A stretch of DNA of 64,000 bases from Aotearoamyces nothofagi (lineage: Eukaryota > Ascomycota > Leotiomycetes > Leotiales > Tympanidaceae), in contig JADDTR010000002.1 of the NCBI GenBank assembly GCA_015345905.1, forward strand, positions 310,001 through 374,000, given 5' to 3'. A program made the translations under genes and the position numbers. Below the pieces are notes generated by a model. That model was not told the DNA's origin. It worked only from the letters and a program-made list of their open reading frames with translations, and made no database searches. This document shows positions 33,737 through 45,668 of the stretch, piece after piece. Positions within the stretch are counted from its first letter, which is position 1; each line of letters starts with the position of its first letter.

Positions 33737-36556
33737 TTACCAGTAGCCTTGCTCATCGAACATGTCTAGCTTCTTCGGTCTGACGCTTGCCGTACTTCCC
33801 TCATCAACGTTGACCTCAACATTATTTTCGTTGTAAAATCCGACGCCATCCATATTCCGTACAAGTTGACATGCTCGCATGTAGATGTCAGAAAGCACAC
33901 CTGCTTCTGCAAGGTCCTCTCCCTTCCAAGCGGTCTCTTCACCAAGTTCAAGTTCCACATTCTGTTTGAAGAACTCCTCAGCCTTGGTTGAGGAAACTGC
34001 AACCTCAACCCACATGGGCTCGTCAAAGTTATACACCTTCCCATCCGGAACCGAAGCCTTATACGCTGTCCTGGGCTGGTCTGGCACTGGAATGGAGGTG
34101 ACAACTGTGTTGTGAACTTCAGTAAGGTGCAGGAAGGTTTTGCCATCGACACTAGAATATTGGCATTTCCGGAGAACTCTGATAGCCACAAATGTGAAAG
34201 AATGCGCATTGTGGAGCTCAAATGCAATTTCCGGCCTGTCAAGGCCTTCACTATATGTATATTATTAGTGACAGGTGACAGGTTGTACCTTAAGATGACT
34301 TACGGGATATATAAGCTGTCGACAATTGCTCGAGCGAAGCCTCCAAACACATCTTCTAAGTTCTTTGAACCGACCGCAGCCACGAGATAATCCCAGTTTC
34401 TCAACATACAATGAGAATAGACAACACCAAATGCCCTGGGGGTCGTCTTTACCTCTATTGCAAAGGATTCTGCGTCAATCTCGACAACGAATAGTATTTT
34501 GGTTTTAGGATCAAAGCATGTGAATTCATACATGACACTCCATCTAGGAGCTGAAGAACCTGATGAGCTAGAAAGCCATATTGCATTTCCTCGATCATCA
34601 GTCAAGTCCGCAAGATACTGCGAGTCCGCCGGAAGAGTTGTGATGGCTTTCGTCATGTCCACATGCAAGCGTTTGTTTCCAGGTCTTAATAGGTATTCTC
34701 GTAGTTCGTCTGCGTCGATTGAATGGGCCCTCTCATCTTCAGCATTCAAGCGTTTACGGACATTGCGCACCATAATCCGTCCAAATTGAGCATGAAGATT
34801 GGCTTTCCCCTGCCAATTACGCATTCCACCGATCACTTTTAACATGTTCTCATCCATCTCTTTAATGAAAGCTTTTGTTGGGTCGTCTTTAGCCGGTATC
34901 GAAGGCCTCTGAGCCCTAGGAACTGATTTGACTTTACCGCTCTTGGGTCCACCCTGCCGCATGGTACTATGATAAGTCCTAGTGTCTACCTCACTGCGGG
35001 CTTGGAGAACATCTCTCACGGGGGTGGCTCTTGTTGGTACTAGAACTTCCATTCTGTGTAGCATTCCATTATCCATGTCAAGTAGTGACTGCGAAAAGTT
35101 TGAAGGATTGAGAAACTCATCAATGTCTTGAGAATTTGTGAAGGCAATAGGAGCATCAAGAGGAGTTTCTCGGGGAAGCTCTTCTGGCCTCATGGCTAGA
35201 TGTAGGGTTTCTGCATTGATTGGGTCTGCTGGTCTGTGCTGAGTGGAGACTGCTACGTCTGGGAGGTCCTGTGCCCAGCTCCTGATATTTTCCATCCTAC
35301 GAAATAGTGGTGCCAGTGGAGGACCGACTTCGACACGTGCTTCTCCAGAATCGCCGGGTGGGAAAATTGGCATAGGCTTCTTAGCCTTGTTACATCTGCC
35401 ATGGTATTTGTAGTTTGTCCAAAGTTTAGAGGGTAAATTCTTGCACTTCTCTGGTACTGCTGGCAACGACCTCTGACCATCCACAATGGTATACTTGCTC
35501 CAAACATTCTCGTAAACACAGCAGCGGACGGTAGCAGCCTTGCTTAATTTTTGACCCCCTGCTTCAAGATCTACGATGTCGATGAGAGTCGTGTTAATGA
35601 GTCTCTTGTTAATTTTGGCAAAGGATCGAAGGCATGGCTGGAAGTAGAGGATATTCTCTGAGTAAAAGATGTGGTTGATATATCGATCTCTCTTAGACTA
35701 ATACGGTTAGCAAGACGTGACTAAAATGAATTACTTTACTAACATAGGACTCGAAGAGGATTTGCAGCTTATGGGTAACCCGCTGAACGGCTCCTTCAGT
35801 ATGGGCTCCAATGTATACTTTCTGGAAATTAAGATCTTGAACTAGTCTGCATCCTGTCAAGGATTCAATCTGACTCTGAGAATCTCTGGGAAGAACGTCG
35901 GCCAAGATATTGTCGTCATGCTTACAAACCCAGATACCCTTAAACTTATAGTATTCGATGTTCTCGGGGTATTCTGCTGTAACTGTCTTCGAGAAAATGT
36001 CGGGAGAGCGATGATCTTCTTTCTGGGCAATGCGCCGAATCAACCTTCCCAAATTCTGAAAGAATAGTCAGTAACTGGAACTTTAAAGCGTTGGATGCAA
36101 AAGTTGTAACGTACCTCATCATCATAATCGTCATATTCGCCAATTTCCTCCCTGAGCAACACATTGACTTCTTTCAGAAAGGTTTCACAGACCTTCTCAG
36201 CATCTTCTTTTGTACATTTTATTTCAAAAGAATTTGACTGGTATCGATAGCAGTGTGATACAATCTACACATAGGTGTTAGTAGTCTTTACATAAGACTT
36301 TCTAATACTTATAATGAAAAGTTCCAAGTCAGTCATCAAATAAGTATTATGTGTGACACCGGTCAGAGGATAAGCCGCGAGCTCATGATAAAGAAAGACT
36401 ATTCCATGAACTTACCAGGCCTTTCTTCTTCAGGGTATCATTGAATCGATCCTGAAACAGTTTGACACCTGCCTCAAGGAACTGCCACTGGCTAGCAAAA
36501 ATAAGTGTTTTCGTTTCCTCCCGGACAGAGTAGATAGAGGATTGGGAAGCAGCCAT
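33737..36556 (-). CDS. DUF7905-type protein with KH-like N-terminal half, unknown function
   Basis: Five exons (36556-36416, 36264-36115, 36055-35744, 35697-34304, 34250-33737) give 836 residues. The first 100 residues (SQWQFLEAGVKLFQDRF ... SFEIKCTKEDAEKVCETF) form an alternating strand-helix pattern. Residues about 150-200 (QSQIESLTGCRLVQDLN followed by KVYIGAHTEGAVQRVT) look like a KH-type module without a GxxG loop. The middle is disordered and basic. The C-terminal half (about 430-836) is a conserved alpha/beta region (RWSVMYEFTCFDPKTKILFVVEID; AFGVVYSHCMLRNWDYL). I believe this is the filamentous-fungal DUF7905 family, recalled without a search. RNA binding is an inference from the KH-like pattern. 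The stop sits inside a possible splice donor (TGGTAAGA), so a further 3' exon is possible. Confidence 0.75.
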
Positions 36557-37233
36557 TACGGGCAGTACAAAGCAGCGTATAGCCGATTCTGAAGGCCTCT
36601 AGCCCCTCAAAAGTCTCTTGCATTTACCGTTAAAAGAATAGTTGAGGTTGGACGTTCAGCAGCAGATAGCAGGCAGAAGGTAAAAGTGCCTAGGTAACGT
36701 ACCTACCTTACGTACCTATGCTTCCAATTAGTAGTCTAGCCCGTTTCAGTTGTCTGCGAAAGCAGAAAGACCAACTGTCTATGTCAGGAAACTCATCGAC
36801 TATTCACCACGAGGCTGCAATCTGGCAAGTTCAAGAAGATAAAACTTACCTCAAGTTATATTAATTCAACTGCTACCAAAAGTGTGATGTCAAGATATAA
36901 AAGCAAACAACGGCTAGCGGAGCTGATGCAACTTCCCGTATAGACTCAACAGTCACACGCGGAAGGCCCAAATAATCGGTAATATGTGTAAATTAAAAGA
37001 CATTTAGAAAAATCTCCACTGGGTATACAAAATGAAACGCTTATGGTTGTATGTTCCCGATGTGACAACAAATAAACTCCATGACGCCCTATCCATAACG
37101 TCTGTATGAACATATGCACCTTCGTTTTCTTCCTTGTCCATCATGGATCATGCAAGTCTACTGCCAGAAAATCCCTCGATGAAACACCATCAAAGCTGCC
37201 AATAAACGCCGTCATAATCTTTGCACAAGATGC
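36557..37233. other. Intergenic region with probable promoter of the DUF7905-type gene
   Basis: 677 bp. GTACCTACC-type repeats occur at about 36,690-36,720. The rest is AT-rich and includes the probable SHE3-like 3' UTR at 36,950-37,230. No gene is seen. Confidence 0.5.
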
Positions 37234-38445
37234 CTATCTGGCATCCTTGACGTTGTCCTTTACTACAAGGGCCCATTTCAGCTCTCCGAGAACTTTCCGT
37301 GCTTCTTCTAAAGACTTCTCGTTTGCTTCTTCTTGTTCTCTAGCTCGGGTCTTGATGTGTCGTAGCAAAGACTCTTGTTCATTCTTGTATGCAGCGAATG
37401 CATCTCCAATGCGCACCTTATCTTTTTCTAATGCTAGCAACTCCTCTTTCCTCTGATCACAAAGATCTTGAAGGAGGTTCATCCTGTTTGCATCTGCATG
37501 TCTGCCTCTCACCACAGCTGAGATCTCTATAGTAAGATTGTCGACCGTGGAGTTGACCATTTCTCCTTGCTCTTTCCAATGGCTCGAAAGTGCTTTATTG
37601 CGGCCCTCCATCAGCATAGCGAAATTAGTAGCCTCGTCAACCTTTTTCTTTGTTTCGATCTCCATCTTCTCCATCGCATCCCTCCACCCACGTTCACGTT
37701 CTACTGCAGCATCTGCTCGAGATCGTTCGCCATCTACCTGGGTTTTTAGCTCTGCCAGCTGGCGCTCTCTCCTTTTAAGTAGTGTTTTGTTGATAGCAGC
37801 TTCATGAAGCCGGCTTTCGTAATCGGAACTTAGTGCCTCCATCTTCCCCTCTGTCATTTTGACGGCCTGCCTAGACTCTTCCGCACGTAGTCTCTCCAGT
37901 TGTAGGTCACGCTTTAACATGTCATTTTCGCCCATGAGCCGCTCAATGACTCTACCACTCTTGCCCAAATTTGCCTTGCCGACCGCCGAGCTCCATTGCT
38001 GAGGTGATGCAGTGGCGTTGTTGGCCGTATTATCCTCGGCGATTGGGAACCCCCCATATGTGCGCGCAGGGCCGAATTCTGCCGAAATCATTCGAACCGA
38101 TGTGGAGAGAGGTGTTGTACTAGCTCGAGGTAAAGGAGATCGATCTCGATTTGAAGCAGAATTTGATATTGTGCCATTCGTCCTGATGCTGTTTGGGGAG
38201 TGAACTAGAGCTTGGTCCCCATTTTCTACAGATTTTGAGCTTGTGGTCCCGTCAAAAGAGGTGGGTTGGCCTTTGAGGCTAGAGGTATGCTCAGTCGCGC
38301 CGTTCGCAGCAGCAGTCGTCTCCGTGCTTGTAACCAGTCTCAGGCTATTCATTGCGTTGGCAGAGACTGGCGACAGCGTCCTTGAAGAAGCATCGATCGG
38401 GGCAAGGTCTTTTGTAGTTAGAGAAAGACCCTTCGGGCGGATCAT
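37234..38445 (-). CDS. SHE3: SHE3-like coiled-coil protein (SWI5-dependent HO expression protein 3 family)
   Basis: An intronless 403-residue frame. Residues 1-150 are Ser/Thr/Ala-rich and disordered. A long coiled coil follows from about 160 to 395, opening with LGKSGRVIERLMGENDMLKRD, continuing with EGKMEALSSDYESRLHEAAINKTLLKRRERQLAELK and ending GELKWALVVKDNV. This layout and the opening block match the fungal SHE3 Pfam family. In budding yeast She3 links the RNA-binding protein She2 to the type V myosin Myo4 for mRNA transport. Filamentous fungi generally lack She2, so the partner here is unknown. The start codon has an upstream stop in frame, which supports it. It lies between the KH-like gene and the giant coiled-coil gene on the same strand. 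Confidence 0.8.
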   Translation of the reverse strand: MIRPKGLSLTTKDLAPIDASSRTLSPVSANAMNSLRLVTSTETTAAANGATEHTSSLKGQPTSFDGTTSSKSVENGDQALVHSPNSIRTNGTISNSASNRDRSPLPRASTTPLSTSVRMISAEFGPARTYGGFPIAEDNTANNATASPQQWSSAVGKANLGKSGRVIERLMGENDMLKRDLQLERLRAEESRQAVKMTEGKMEALSSDYESRLHEAAINKTLLKRRERQLAELKTQVDGERSRADAAVERERGWRDAMEKMEIETKKKVDEATNFAMLMEGRNKALSSHWKEQGEMVNSTVDNLTIEISAVVRGRHADANRMNLLQDLCDQRKEELLALEKDKVRIGDAFAAYKNEQESLLRHIKTRAREQEEANEKSLEEARKVLGELKWALVVKDNVKDAR

Positions 38446-39264
38446 CGATATCTAAATCGGACAGTTAGCGGGAAGCTGTAATTATCGAGCAACGTATGAA
38501 GTCACACAGAACTATGTTTACAATGATTCTGAACCATTCGACAGGAGGGAACATACAAGAGTGTGAATACCTTACTGGCAGATCACGTTTTCCTTGAGGA
38601 TACGATATTGCACTGGCAGCATGTCGAGCGGGCATCGCTCATCTCGACAAGGTATAGATAGGTATTGTATGCCAGCTCAGTAATGTTGAACACGTGAATA
38701 TGTGGCCCCTTAGATGACGAAAATCACGCCAATGACTGGCAGTACTTCTATAAACAATGTTTCGAGACAAAACGCACAGATGTGCAGTAAGACATTGCAT
38801 TGAGGCCCTGCGAGAGCGTTAATGAGCGTCAGAGTCCCTAAAATTAATAGACCGGGCTCCGCAGCGGCTGACGGGCCAACGACTACTGTGGTAGCTAGTG
38901 TCGAGCCTAACCCGGCTGATACGGGTTCGTAGGAATATGCAATGCAGGGGAATCGCAAGTAGCCGCATAGATAATCTATGAAGCACCCTCAAGACAGGAG
39001 CAACTCAGTTATTACTCTGCACAGCCTACCAATCGCTACACACTACAGTATCTGTAATCCTCTATAATGAACTCAAATAGCTATGTATGTACAGTACAAT
39101 AATCAATTCCTATAACTATCCACGTGATATCCTCCATGAACACCCGGGCATACGACTAATACTACCAATATCAATATCATCAAATCATAAACAGCCCGCT
39201 AGACCCATCGAACGCTCACATAACCCAGAAATCAATATAGAAAGAACTTCAATCCATCGAACAT
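38446..39264. other. Intergenic region
   Basis: 819 bp. An 82-codon minus-strand ORF (38,710-38,958) is hydrophobic but lacks splice support or family likeness and is not accepted. The stretch 39,060-39,260 is AT-rich, probably the 3' UTR of the giant gene. Confidence 0.5.
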
Positions 39265-42200
39265 CTACGCAGCGTCCCCGCCCTCTTCGTATACCACCAC
39301 GTGCCCTCTTGTTTCTAGTCGGCTTATCTCCGACTCCTCATAGCCTCCTTCAGTTTCACTGTATTCTGTTCCCTCTTCGATGCTTCCATCGAGATCTGTT
39401 CCACTGACAATGGCGCCTCTACTAGCTCTCCTCATTGTTCCTGCATCGCTAACGTCATCGTCGTCATCGCTCTCGTTTTCCTTCAGCGCTAGATTCTCCT
39501 TGTTTAAGTCTCCATACTCTTTCCTACTCAAACTGCCTCCCCAGCTGGACTTTCTTAAAGCACCGCTAGCCGTGGGGCCCTTGACACTATGACTACGCTT
39601 GAACCCCCCAGACGGTACATTGTTTGACATCTGGTTTAACGATAGTATACGCCTTGAAGGGCCTTGTTGATTGTTGATTGGGTGACTTATGACAGCTCTG
39701 TTGCCGTTCATGGCCATACTTACCGCGCTTTGTGTCGTATAGCTAGCTCTTGACCTCGAGGTAGCCGAGCTCAGCATGGAGCCGGTATTAGACGTTGCAT
39801 GGCTTGGTACTCGCTTCAAATTCATCGCGTCACGACCCTTGGTGGTTTTGGAGATCAAGAACGCTCGAGAATGGTCAATAACGCCTTCTAGAATGCGCCG
39901 TTCGAGACCTTCAGCACGGGCTTCCATGGCATGCAACTCCTCACGGCGGATGCGAAGTGCTGTTTCGAGGCTTGAAACGTCAGCTGACAGGTGCATCTTT
40001 TGGTGGGCAAGATGTTCATGCTCCGCCTTCAGGATGGAAACCGATTCCTTTAGCTGATCTTCCTGCTGGCGGAGACCGACAACCTCGGCCTCGACACGTT
40101 CCTTCTGGCCTAGCTGCTTTTCCAACGCAATTGTCGCAGCCTCTACTGCCTTTTCCTTGTCCTCATGATCATTGGCAATACGCTGTGCCTGGGTAGAAAC
40201 GAATTGAGAAACTTCCGCAGCTGTCTCCATGACCTGCTGATGGATCTTGTCGAGCATATCAAGTTGTGCAAATGACTTGCCAGCCGCATGCATGTGATCA
40301 ACGAGCTTGTCTAGTTTCTCGTGGACTTGTGCATCGTCATACTTCTCTGTTATGGAAGCTTCGGGCAATAGAGGTTGCTCAGGGGGCGGGGCTGGTGCAG
40401 GTATCTCAGAAATCTTTTCTTGGATAGTATTTGCAGTTGTTTTTGAGTGTTCATAATGCTGGCCGACAATCAGAAGAACATCTTTAATTGAGTCGAGAAT
40501 CTTTGGATGATACTCCGTAACATGGCCTTGGACACCTTCAATGGCGGCCAACGTCTTGAATACTTCTTCGCGTGTTAGTTGGTGCTCTGCTTTGGTATCT
40601 GCATGACTTTCTTCAACTCTTGTAAATGTCTCTTCTACTCGGTTAAAGACCGTCTTTGAAGATTCTTCCATCTTCTCGGCTGAATCGGTCATAGTAGATC
40701 CAAGCGTGTCAATCAGGATTTTAAGTTCCTCTGCAACAGCCTTGGTACCCAGCAATACGGCTTCAGTCTCGGCGCTCTTCTCCTCTCCAAGTTTAGCATG
40801 AGTTTCCGCTGCAACCTGAGCATCATCGTACTTGAGCATCAGCTCGTTGAACTTTTCATCAAACTTGTCCCAAGTCTTCAGGAAGTTCTCGTCCGACTCA
40901 AGCTTGACACCAACAACCCCGGCGTTTGACTTTTCGAACTCAGCCTTCATAGCCTCAAACAATTCCCTAACATCTTCAGTTATGTTTGAGTTTCGGCTGA
41001 TAGTTTCTCCTAGACCCTCAAGGACATTTCCAAGAGCCCCCACGCCCGTCGAGCCCTCTTCGAGCTTCTCCTTGATAATTTCTTTAAAATCTTCAAGGAA
41101 ATCCTTGACCTCAGTTACTCGTTCACCAACACCTACCGTCTCGGCCTGGCATTCTTCAAAAGCCTTGGCGTTCGTTTCGGAGTGAGTATCAATTCTTGCC
41201 TTAAACTCCTTGACCATCTCTCCCAAGTTCTTGACATCATCCTTCGAGGCCAACGCAGAAAGATCCGTTCGAACCATCTGCTCAATCTGTGCTTTCACGT
41301 CATGGCACACTGCCTCGACAGCCTCAACGTCGGTCTTCGTAACTTTCTCGACGTCTTCAGCATCTTCTGCTGTTCGTGCCCTGATCTCCTCGAGCGCGAT
41401 GATAACTTCCTTAACAAGTATTTCAATGGCACTTATATCTTCTCGCCTAGAAGTATCGCTGACCTGGGCTGCAATATCATTAATTGACTCTCGGGTCTCG
41501 CGAATGATCTCTTCTACAACATCAAGATGGTCCTTTCTCACGGCTTGTTCAGGATCCATGTCATCGATCTTTGCTTTTGTGTTTCGCAAAAGCGTCTCTA
41601 TGGCTTCGACGTCCTCCTTTCGCACAGTTTCTTCGTTAGCAGAACGGTCGCGACTAGACATCTCTTCAACCGAGTTTTGTACATCTCGTAGAGTTTCTTC
41701 CAGACTTGTTAAGTCTTCGCGCGAGAATGGTCCGGGAACAGCTTCTGGCGGGGGTGGTGGCATCGATTCGAGGGCTTCAACCTTGATACGCAGCTGAGTA
41801 ATAAGGACTTCCAGGTTTTCGATATCGTCACGCTTTAGGCTCTCTGCAGAAATAACAGCACCATTGGTAACGGCAGCGACTTCTCGTTCACTGTTACCAG
41901 CCTCCCGGAGACGATCAATGTCAGATCTGACACCTTCTAAGCCAGACTTGAGAGTATCAAGAATTTCATAGTTGACAGTCATGTCAACTGGCTTGTTGCC
42001 AATTTTCTCAACCTCAACCTTCAGGCCGGTTAGACCATCATGGAGAGCGTCCAAAATTTCTCCGGTTCCAGAAAGGATGCTTTCATTATTGTCTCTTGGT
42101 CGTTCAATGTCTGCACGAAGGCTGTCCAGACCATCCTTGAGGGCGCCTAGAATCTCTTCTCTATCAATACCACCTCCTGTCTGAACCACCGAGGTAGAAA

Positions 42201-45193
42201 TTGTTTCTCGGAGATGCTCAAGCTCGGCCTTGACTATGTCAACTGGCATGTTGCTAATCTTCTCAACCTCGGCTTTCAGACCGGTAAGACCATCGTGGAG
42301 AGCATCCAGGATCTCTCCAGTTCCAGATAGGATGCTTTCATTGCTGTCTCTTGGTCGATCGATGTCTGCACGAAGGCTGTCCAGACCATCCTTGAGGACG
42401 CCTAGAATCTCTTCTCTATCAATACCACCTCCAGTCTGAATCACCGAGTTAGACATTGATTCTCGAAGATGCTCAAGCTCAGCCTTGATTGATGCGAGTG
42501 GGCCCTCAGAGCCTCTTAAGACAAGTGTTTCTACTTCTTCACGAAGGCTATCGAAGCTCTCTCGCATGCTTTCCAAAATCTCATCCTTCCCAGTAATATC
42601 TGCGGCACGATCAACATAAGATTCGATATCTGCTCGAAGCCTTTCAAGGCCATCCTTTGTAGCGTCTAGTACTTGCTCAGTATCTCGGCCATTAGCAGCA
42701 ACATTCTGCTTAGCTTCATCTGATACTGCCTTGAACTCAACCCGCATGGCCTCGATGATATCGTTTAGGCGTTCTTCTAATCCTTCCTTGACGGCATCAA
42801 AAACATCATCGCGACTGATACCGTCGTCAATATCTCGCCTGATACTAGGACCTTGAGCGGGAAAGTCGAAAGTGCTCAGCCCCTCCTTCACCGCATTGAG
42901 CATATCATCTCTAGTGGTATCCACGTCTCTAGATAGTGCCAGTGGGGCAGACGGAAACTCAAATTCTTCAAGACACTCTCTGACTGCATCCAAGATTTGT
43001 TCTCTTGTTAGGCTTGGCCCAGTCTCGACATGAGACGGTGCGAAATGCTTTAACCCCTCGACGACGGCCGTAAAAACCTCTTCACGAGTGGCTCCGCCAA
43101 TGTCACTAGCACTCTGTTGTGGTGCATACTCTTGAATTCCTTCTTTCAGGCACGCCAAGAGCTCTTCGCGTTCGAGCCCAAAGTGCTGTAACTCAATATC
43201 CGGCTTGTAATTTTCCCAGGCTTCTCGGACTGCTTCGATGATGTCTTCTTTCTCCAAGCATGAGGTTTCAGGACCTCTCGAAATTTGTTGAGCTGCTTGA
43301 ATCTCGGACATTGCGGTCTTCACTGCAACGTAGACTTCTTGGCCATTAACTGTGTTTCGAGAGACAGCCGATGAATCATATTGACGGCGAGCCTCACGCA
43401 TGATGTGATCAATATGCTGTGTGAGCTCCTGGAGGCCGTCTTGAATCACTCGAGCGACATGTTCCTTATTGGCAGGTTCATCTTTAGCACTAGTATTGTT
43501 CTCAGCAGCCTGGTCAAGTTTACGACCTATCTCGCGTCCCATGCCCAAGACTTCTCCGCGAAGCTCTCGTACTAAGGCTTTAACCTCTGCAGTCAGTCCT
43601 CCACCTTGAGCTACGCTGTCTTTTACAGTTCGTATAATCTTCAAGATATCTTCGTTGACCAAATCAGCACGTCCTTGGCCTGATGCTCGTGGAGTCTCCT
43701 TATTTTCGCCGACTCCGAGCAAGTTCTCAACTCTGCTGACCATGGGACCTGACCGCTGGGGATCGAAGTCTAGCTCCAGCGGTGGACCATCGCCGAAGCT
43801 AAAATTACGACTCCTAAAGTCACCATTTCCCCCATTGTTACCGCCGCCGTTACGTGTTACTAGTGTCCGTGTACCTGATGATTCTTTGATGAATTGTATG
43901 AGATCATCCACTTTCTTAGCTGTTGCCATTCCATCTCGGGCGAGGCGGTCGGCAAATTCACTGAGTTGTGATATGAGTAATTCTTGGCCATGTTTTGTGC
44001 CCATGTCTCGTAAGATCTTTTCCAGAAGAGCAATACTTGCTGCGCTATCATGATGGTAAAGTGTCGGACTGGCGGCTGTCTCACGATCCAGCGAGGCTGA
44101 AAAACTTGTTGGACTTGGGATCCGTGGTAAAGAAATAGTCTTTATAATAGTCGGACCCGTAGTGTGCGGTTTGCTGTCCAGGAGAAATGATCCTGCATTG
44201 TACATACTTGAGGATCGAGAGCCTGACTCAGACAGATTACTGACCAGGTCCCTTAAACTCTTCCGGATGTCTTCATCTCGGGTATTTGTAGCCTCCTTTA
44301 AACTGACAAGGTCTGTAGCATTGTCTTTACTACGCCGGTTTAACTGAGCCATCTCTCGTTGCAGACCTGTTGCAATGCTTGTAAGACTAAGAATCTGGTT
44401 CGAAATAGCGTCGAAAGTCTGTGGTGTGCGCACCAGCGCAGATGAGCCATTTGTGATATTTGATAAGGGAGTATTGTTGCCCATGTCTGCGGTTGGCATA
44501 GACCTGAGAGCCATCATCGTCTCAGACTGCGGTGGTGTGTTTTCTCCTAGGATTCCTTGATGTGGTCTACGCAGGGACGGGCGTAGGGTTGGCGTATTCC
44601 GTCCAGTTGATGGTGATGTAGGGGTATTCGAACGGCTATTATGTTTCTCTACTGACTTACTTTCCAAGCTGAAATCCTTGGCGGGTTGTGGAGTTGAGTA
44701 ACGGTTTCTAGTCTTCTCAGGCGATCTTTCGGGTGATTTGGTTGGGGATATAGCTAAGTTTCCTCCTTCAAGGAAGTTGCTCAAATCTCTGACATGGCCA
44801 GTTTGGAGCGATTGCATGCGGTTATGAGCAGCACCTTTGATAAGTGAGCGCTCTGGAGACGGGTCGTTTCGCTTTGGGGGAGAGTTGGCGAGATATGTGT
44901 TTTCACGAGCCTTCTCAGTCAAGGCAGCATGTGCTGACTGAATGGCAGATGAAGTATTAGGTCGGGATGTCACAACACTCGGTGACGATGGGTTTAAAGG
45001 TAGTGGTGGAGGTGCTCTCTCAGGATCCGAGCTATCCCACCTGCGCGATTCTATATCAATATAGATTCATGCCTTTAGCCAGTAAGGACGCTTACATAGG
45101 TACAATAGCTCTGCCATAATCAAAAGATGTGGAATGTTGATGCCTCAAGCGTTGCTCGCTATCGCGCGAAGTGTCTCTATCAATGGATGGCAT
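39265..45193 (-). CDS. Giant coiled-coil protein with internal tandem repeats, unknown function
   Basis: Exons 45193-45096 and 45040-39265 (intron 55 nt) give 1,957 residues. The first 400 residues are Ser/Pro-rich with SPxK/SP sites typical of CDK or MAP-kinase targets. From about 590 to 1,110 there is an array of degenerate 35-45-residue repeats. Each has an EEIL-AVKEGL-like helix followed by a LRADI-like helix, as in REQILDAVRECLEEF, RDDMLNAVKEGLSTF and REEILGVLKDGLDSL. One 85-residue unit is duplicated almost exactly. The region 1,100-1,800 is coiled coil. The tail is basic (SGALRKSSWGGSLSRKEYG) then acidic, rich in Asp/Glu. Similar proteins are often auto-named chromosome segregation ATPase, but no Walker motif is visible, so that name is misleading. 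A cytoskeletal or cell-end scaffold is my guess. Confidence 0.85.
41930..42439 (-). repeat. Tandem duplication (period 255 bp, 85 codons) inside the giant gene
   Basis: Two adjacent in-frame copies, about 42,439-42,185 and 42,184-41,930, differ at few sites. Both encode GGIDREEIL, then KDGLDSLRADI, then ESILSGTGEILDALHDGLTGLK. The near-identity at the DNA level shows a recent duplication or gene conversion within an older, degenerate repeat array. Confidence 0.9.
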
Positions 45194-45668
45194 GGTTGTT
45201 GCTGTAGCATACGAAGAATGTGAAGGGGAATGTTGACAAGCGACACTGTTACGCCGAAGTTCTGTAAGCTGCGGAGCTTAGGTTGAAAGTTTTTGAAGGC
45301 TTGAATTCAAGACAAATATCGAATGAAACCCATCTCACGCGTATCATTGATTTGATGATTGCATGGCTGTTGAGCATAGGTCAGTCATCTATGATATTGC
45401 TCTATCTCGGTCCACGTCCCCATATCTGTTTACTATCAGCTCGTTACTCGGCAACCATAAACACGCGATTCCATATGTGGCAAGCTCAATTTAAACGAGG
45501 GCTAGTACGTTTAGAGCGCCAAGCCTCCACTCGTTCTTTCCGAGCTCGAATATCGTAGGGTTGAGAAGCCCTTGCGGCTCTTTTCGCGGAAGCGACATTT
45601 CGAAAATCGTCGACTTTTTGGAGACCAGCGTACTTTTCGACAACAATTCAACGCCAACGACAGTCGAG
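45194..45668. promoter_or_regulatory. Divergent promoter region of the giant coiled-coil gene and eL27
   Basis: 475 bp between start codons. TTTCGCGG and TTTCGAAAATCGTCGAC occur within 90 bp of the eL27 ATG. No established site is claimed. Confidence 0.45.

Noticed and set aside
38710-38958. 82-codon hydrophobic minus-strand ORF
   Set aside because: Hydrophobic composition alone is not enough; no splice context, start context or family resemblance.
41210-41797. 195-codon ORF antisense to the giant coiled-coil gene
   Set aside because: Ser/Thr/Phe-rich complement of Glu/Lys codons in the coiled coil, a usual shadow.
39265-45193. Chromosome segregation ATPase (SMC-like) identity for the giant protein
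   Set aside because: No Walker A, Walker B or SMC signature and no globular ends; coiled-coil likeness alone explains the name.
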